From positions 2,480,001 to 2,544,000 of the forward strand of contig CM074695.1 of assembly GCA_037367355.1 (NCBI GenBank): DNA of 64,000 bases. Reading direction: 5' to 3'. The notes below the pieces were generated by a model that saw only the letters and a program-made list of their open reading frames with translations, made no database searches and had not been told where the DNA came from. The number at the start of each line of letters is the position of its first letter. Position 1 is the first letter of the stretch. Made by a program: the position numbers and the translations under genes. Positions 62,824 through 64,000 of the stretch are shown one piece after another. Source of the DNA: Neoscytalidium dimidiatum. Lineage: Eukaryota > Ascomycota > Dothideomycetes > Botryosphaeriales > Botryosphaeriaceae.

Positions 62824-64000
62824 ATGAAGGCATCCCTGCTCTCAGCTGCCGCGGCTATTTGCGGCACGGCCTCTGCGGCTACTCCCGCTGAATGGCGTTC
62901 CAAATCCATCTACCAGGTCTTGACTGACAGGTTCGTATTCGTCCCGTCCCGAGAGCTTCTTTTCGCTGGTTCTTCAGGCGCTAATCCTAAGTTTGCCAGG
63001 TTCGCGAGAACCGATGGCAGCACCACTGCGGCCTGCAATACGCAGGATAGGCAGTATTGTGGTGGAACGTGAGTAGCCGGTACCGCCAGTATCATGTAGC
63101 TACGTATCTAAGTTCCCTCCAGGTACCAGGGCATCATCAACAAGCTGGACTATATTCAAGGCATGGGCTTCACTGCCGTAAGTTCATCTGTTCCGTATCC
63201 AGCCTTCGAAAACTTGCTCATCTGCGTAGATTTGGATTTCGCCTGTCGTCAAGAATTTGCCAGAGAATACCGGGTATGGCCAGGCCTACCACGGCTACTG
63301 GCAGCAAGATCTGTACAGCTTGAACGAGAACTTCGGTTCCGTTGACGATCTCAAGGCTCTCGCTGATGAGCTGCATGATCGTGGAATGGTAAGTGTTTAT
63401 CTCCCTATTGACTGTACTGTTGGTCATACGAGACATCCCGGCCCAGATCGTTCACTTTCTTGTTCCTTCCTACCCGTCTACACTGCAAATGTTGACCATC
63501 CGTATGTAGTATCTGATGGTCGATGTTGTCGTCAACCACAACGGCTGGGCAGGCTCTGCCAGTTCTGTGGACTACAGTCGCTTCATCCCTTTCAACTCGC
63601 AGAGCTACTACCATTCGTATTGCACCATTTCCGACTACAACAATCAAGATCTTGTCGAGGACTGCTGGCTCGGTGACAATACTGTCCAGCTTGTCGACCT
63701 CAGAACTGAAGACTCCGCGGTTCTGGATGGATACGAGACGTGGATCAGACAGCTTGTCGCGAACTATTCGAGTAGGTAACCCCTTCGTATGGCCAAGGAT
63801 ATTTACTGACACGTTGACTCTCAGTCGACGGACTGCGCATCGACACCGCCAAGCACGTTGATAAGGCATTCTATCCAGGCTTTCTGAACGCGGCAGGCGT
63901 CTTTGCAACCGGCGAGGTCTTTGATGGAAACCCATCTTACACCTGTGACTACCAGAACTACATGGACAGCGTGCTCAACTACCCTGTGTAGGTTTACGAA
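62824..64000 (+). CDS. Secreted alpha-amylase, GH13, Taka type (3' end beyond window)
   Basis: Secreted endo-alpha-1,4-glucanase cleaving starch. Exons 62824-62930, 63000-63068, 63123-63177, 63230-63388, 63510-63771 and 63825-63987 give 271 complete residues; a seventh exon lies past the right edge (donor GTAGGT at 63988). A signal peptide ending TASA precedes [19 protein letters not shown]. Family motifs in order: [26 protein letters not shown], region [10 protein letters not shown] (Taka has VDVVANHMG), VEDCWLGDN, region [11 protein letters not shown] with the nucleophile Asp, and region III GEVFDG with the acid/base Glu. Region IV with the second Asp is not in the window. The dense introns recall the multi-intron amylase genes of Aspergillus. 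The first intron has repeated AGGTTCG at both ends, so its exact limits could shift by a few bases. Confidence 0.95.

Noticed and set aside
1..64000. CRISPR arrays, operons, ribosome-binding sites, prophage or IS elements
   Set aside because: Spliced nuclear fungal genes throughout; no direct-repeat arrays or bacterial signals seen.

Overview
The window is nuclear DNA of a filamentous ascomycete (Pezizomycotina). Most genes carry short GT-AG introns (about 48-152 bp) with CTRAC/TRAY branch points. There is a fungal-type NRPS, Zn2Cys6 regulators, a ZtGT2-like glycosyltransferase, a Spo14-type phospholipase D and a Taka-type alpha-amylase. The class (Dothideomycetes, Eurotiomycetes or other) cannot be fixed by eye. 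No prokaryotic features, rRNA or confident tRNA were found.

Region 1 (1-15242) looks like a specialised-metabolite cluster cut by the left edge. It holds a two-module NRPS (A-T-C-A-T-C, minus strand), a divergent cytochrome P450, a monocarboxylate-type MFS transporter, and an AflR-like Zn2Cys6 regulator divergent from the transporter. A second Zn2Cys6/fungal_trans regulator follows. The first C domain has canonical HHxxxDG. The last has SHxxxDxxT, which is how I recall the cyclising terminal C (CT) domains of fungal NRPSs. The working model is a cyclic dipeptide-type product, oxidised by the P450, exported by the MFS protein and controlled by the AflR-like factor. The NRPS/P450 promoter holds a tight group of CGG dyads, including an exact TCGN5CGA.

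Region 2 (16493-28817) is a wall and carbohydrate region: a GT2 glycosyltransferase, a type II membrane GH16 protein, a secreted TIM-barrel hydrolase and an unrecognised acidic protein. AT-rich gene-free stretches separate them. One of these stretches carries copy A of a roughly 140-bp dispersed repeat; copy B lies near 37.2 kb.

Region 3 (28818-49044) carries phospholipase D1, an alpha/beta hydrolase, a divergent pair made of a threonate-dehydrogenase-like enzyme and a class II aldolase, a tail-anchored FHA protein, and the largest subunit of RNA polymerase III.

Region 4 (49045-64000) begins with a gene-poor 5 kb in which I reconstruct one small spliced Cys-rich gene. After it come D-aminoacyl-tRNA deacylase (five coding exons, first of 7 nt), the CCR4-NOT subunit Not3/5, a C2H2 regulator and the 5' two-thirds of an alpha-amylase gene running off the right edge.

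All exon boundaries were inferred by eye from splice consensus, reading-frame continuity and recalled protein families. None is supported by transcripts.
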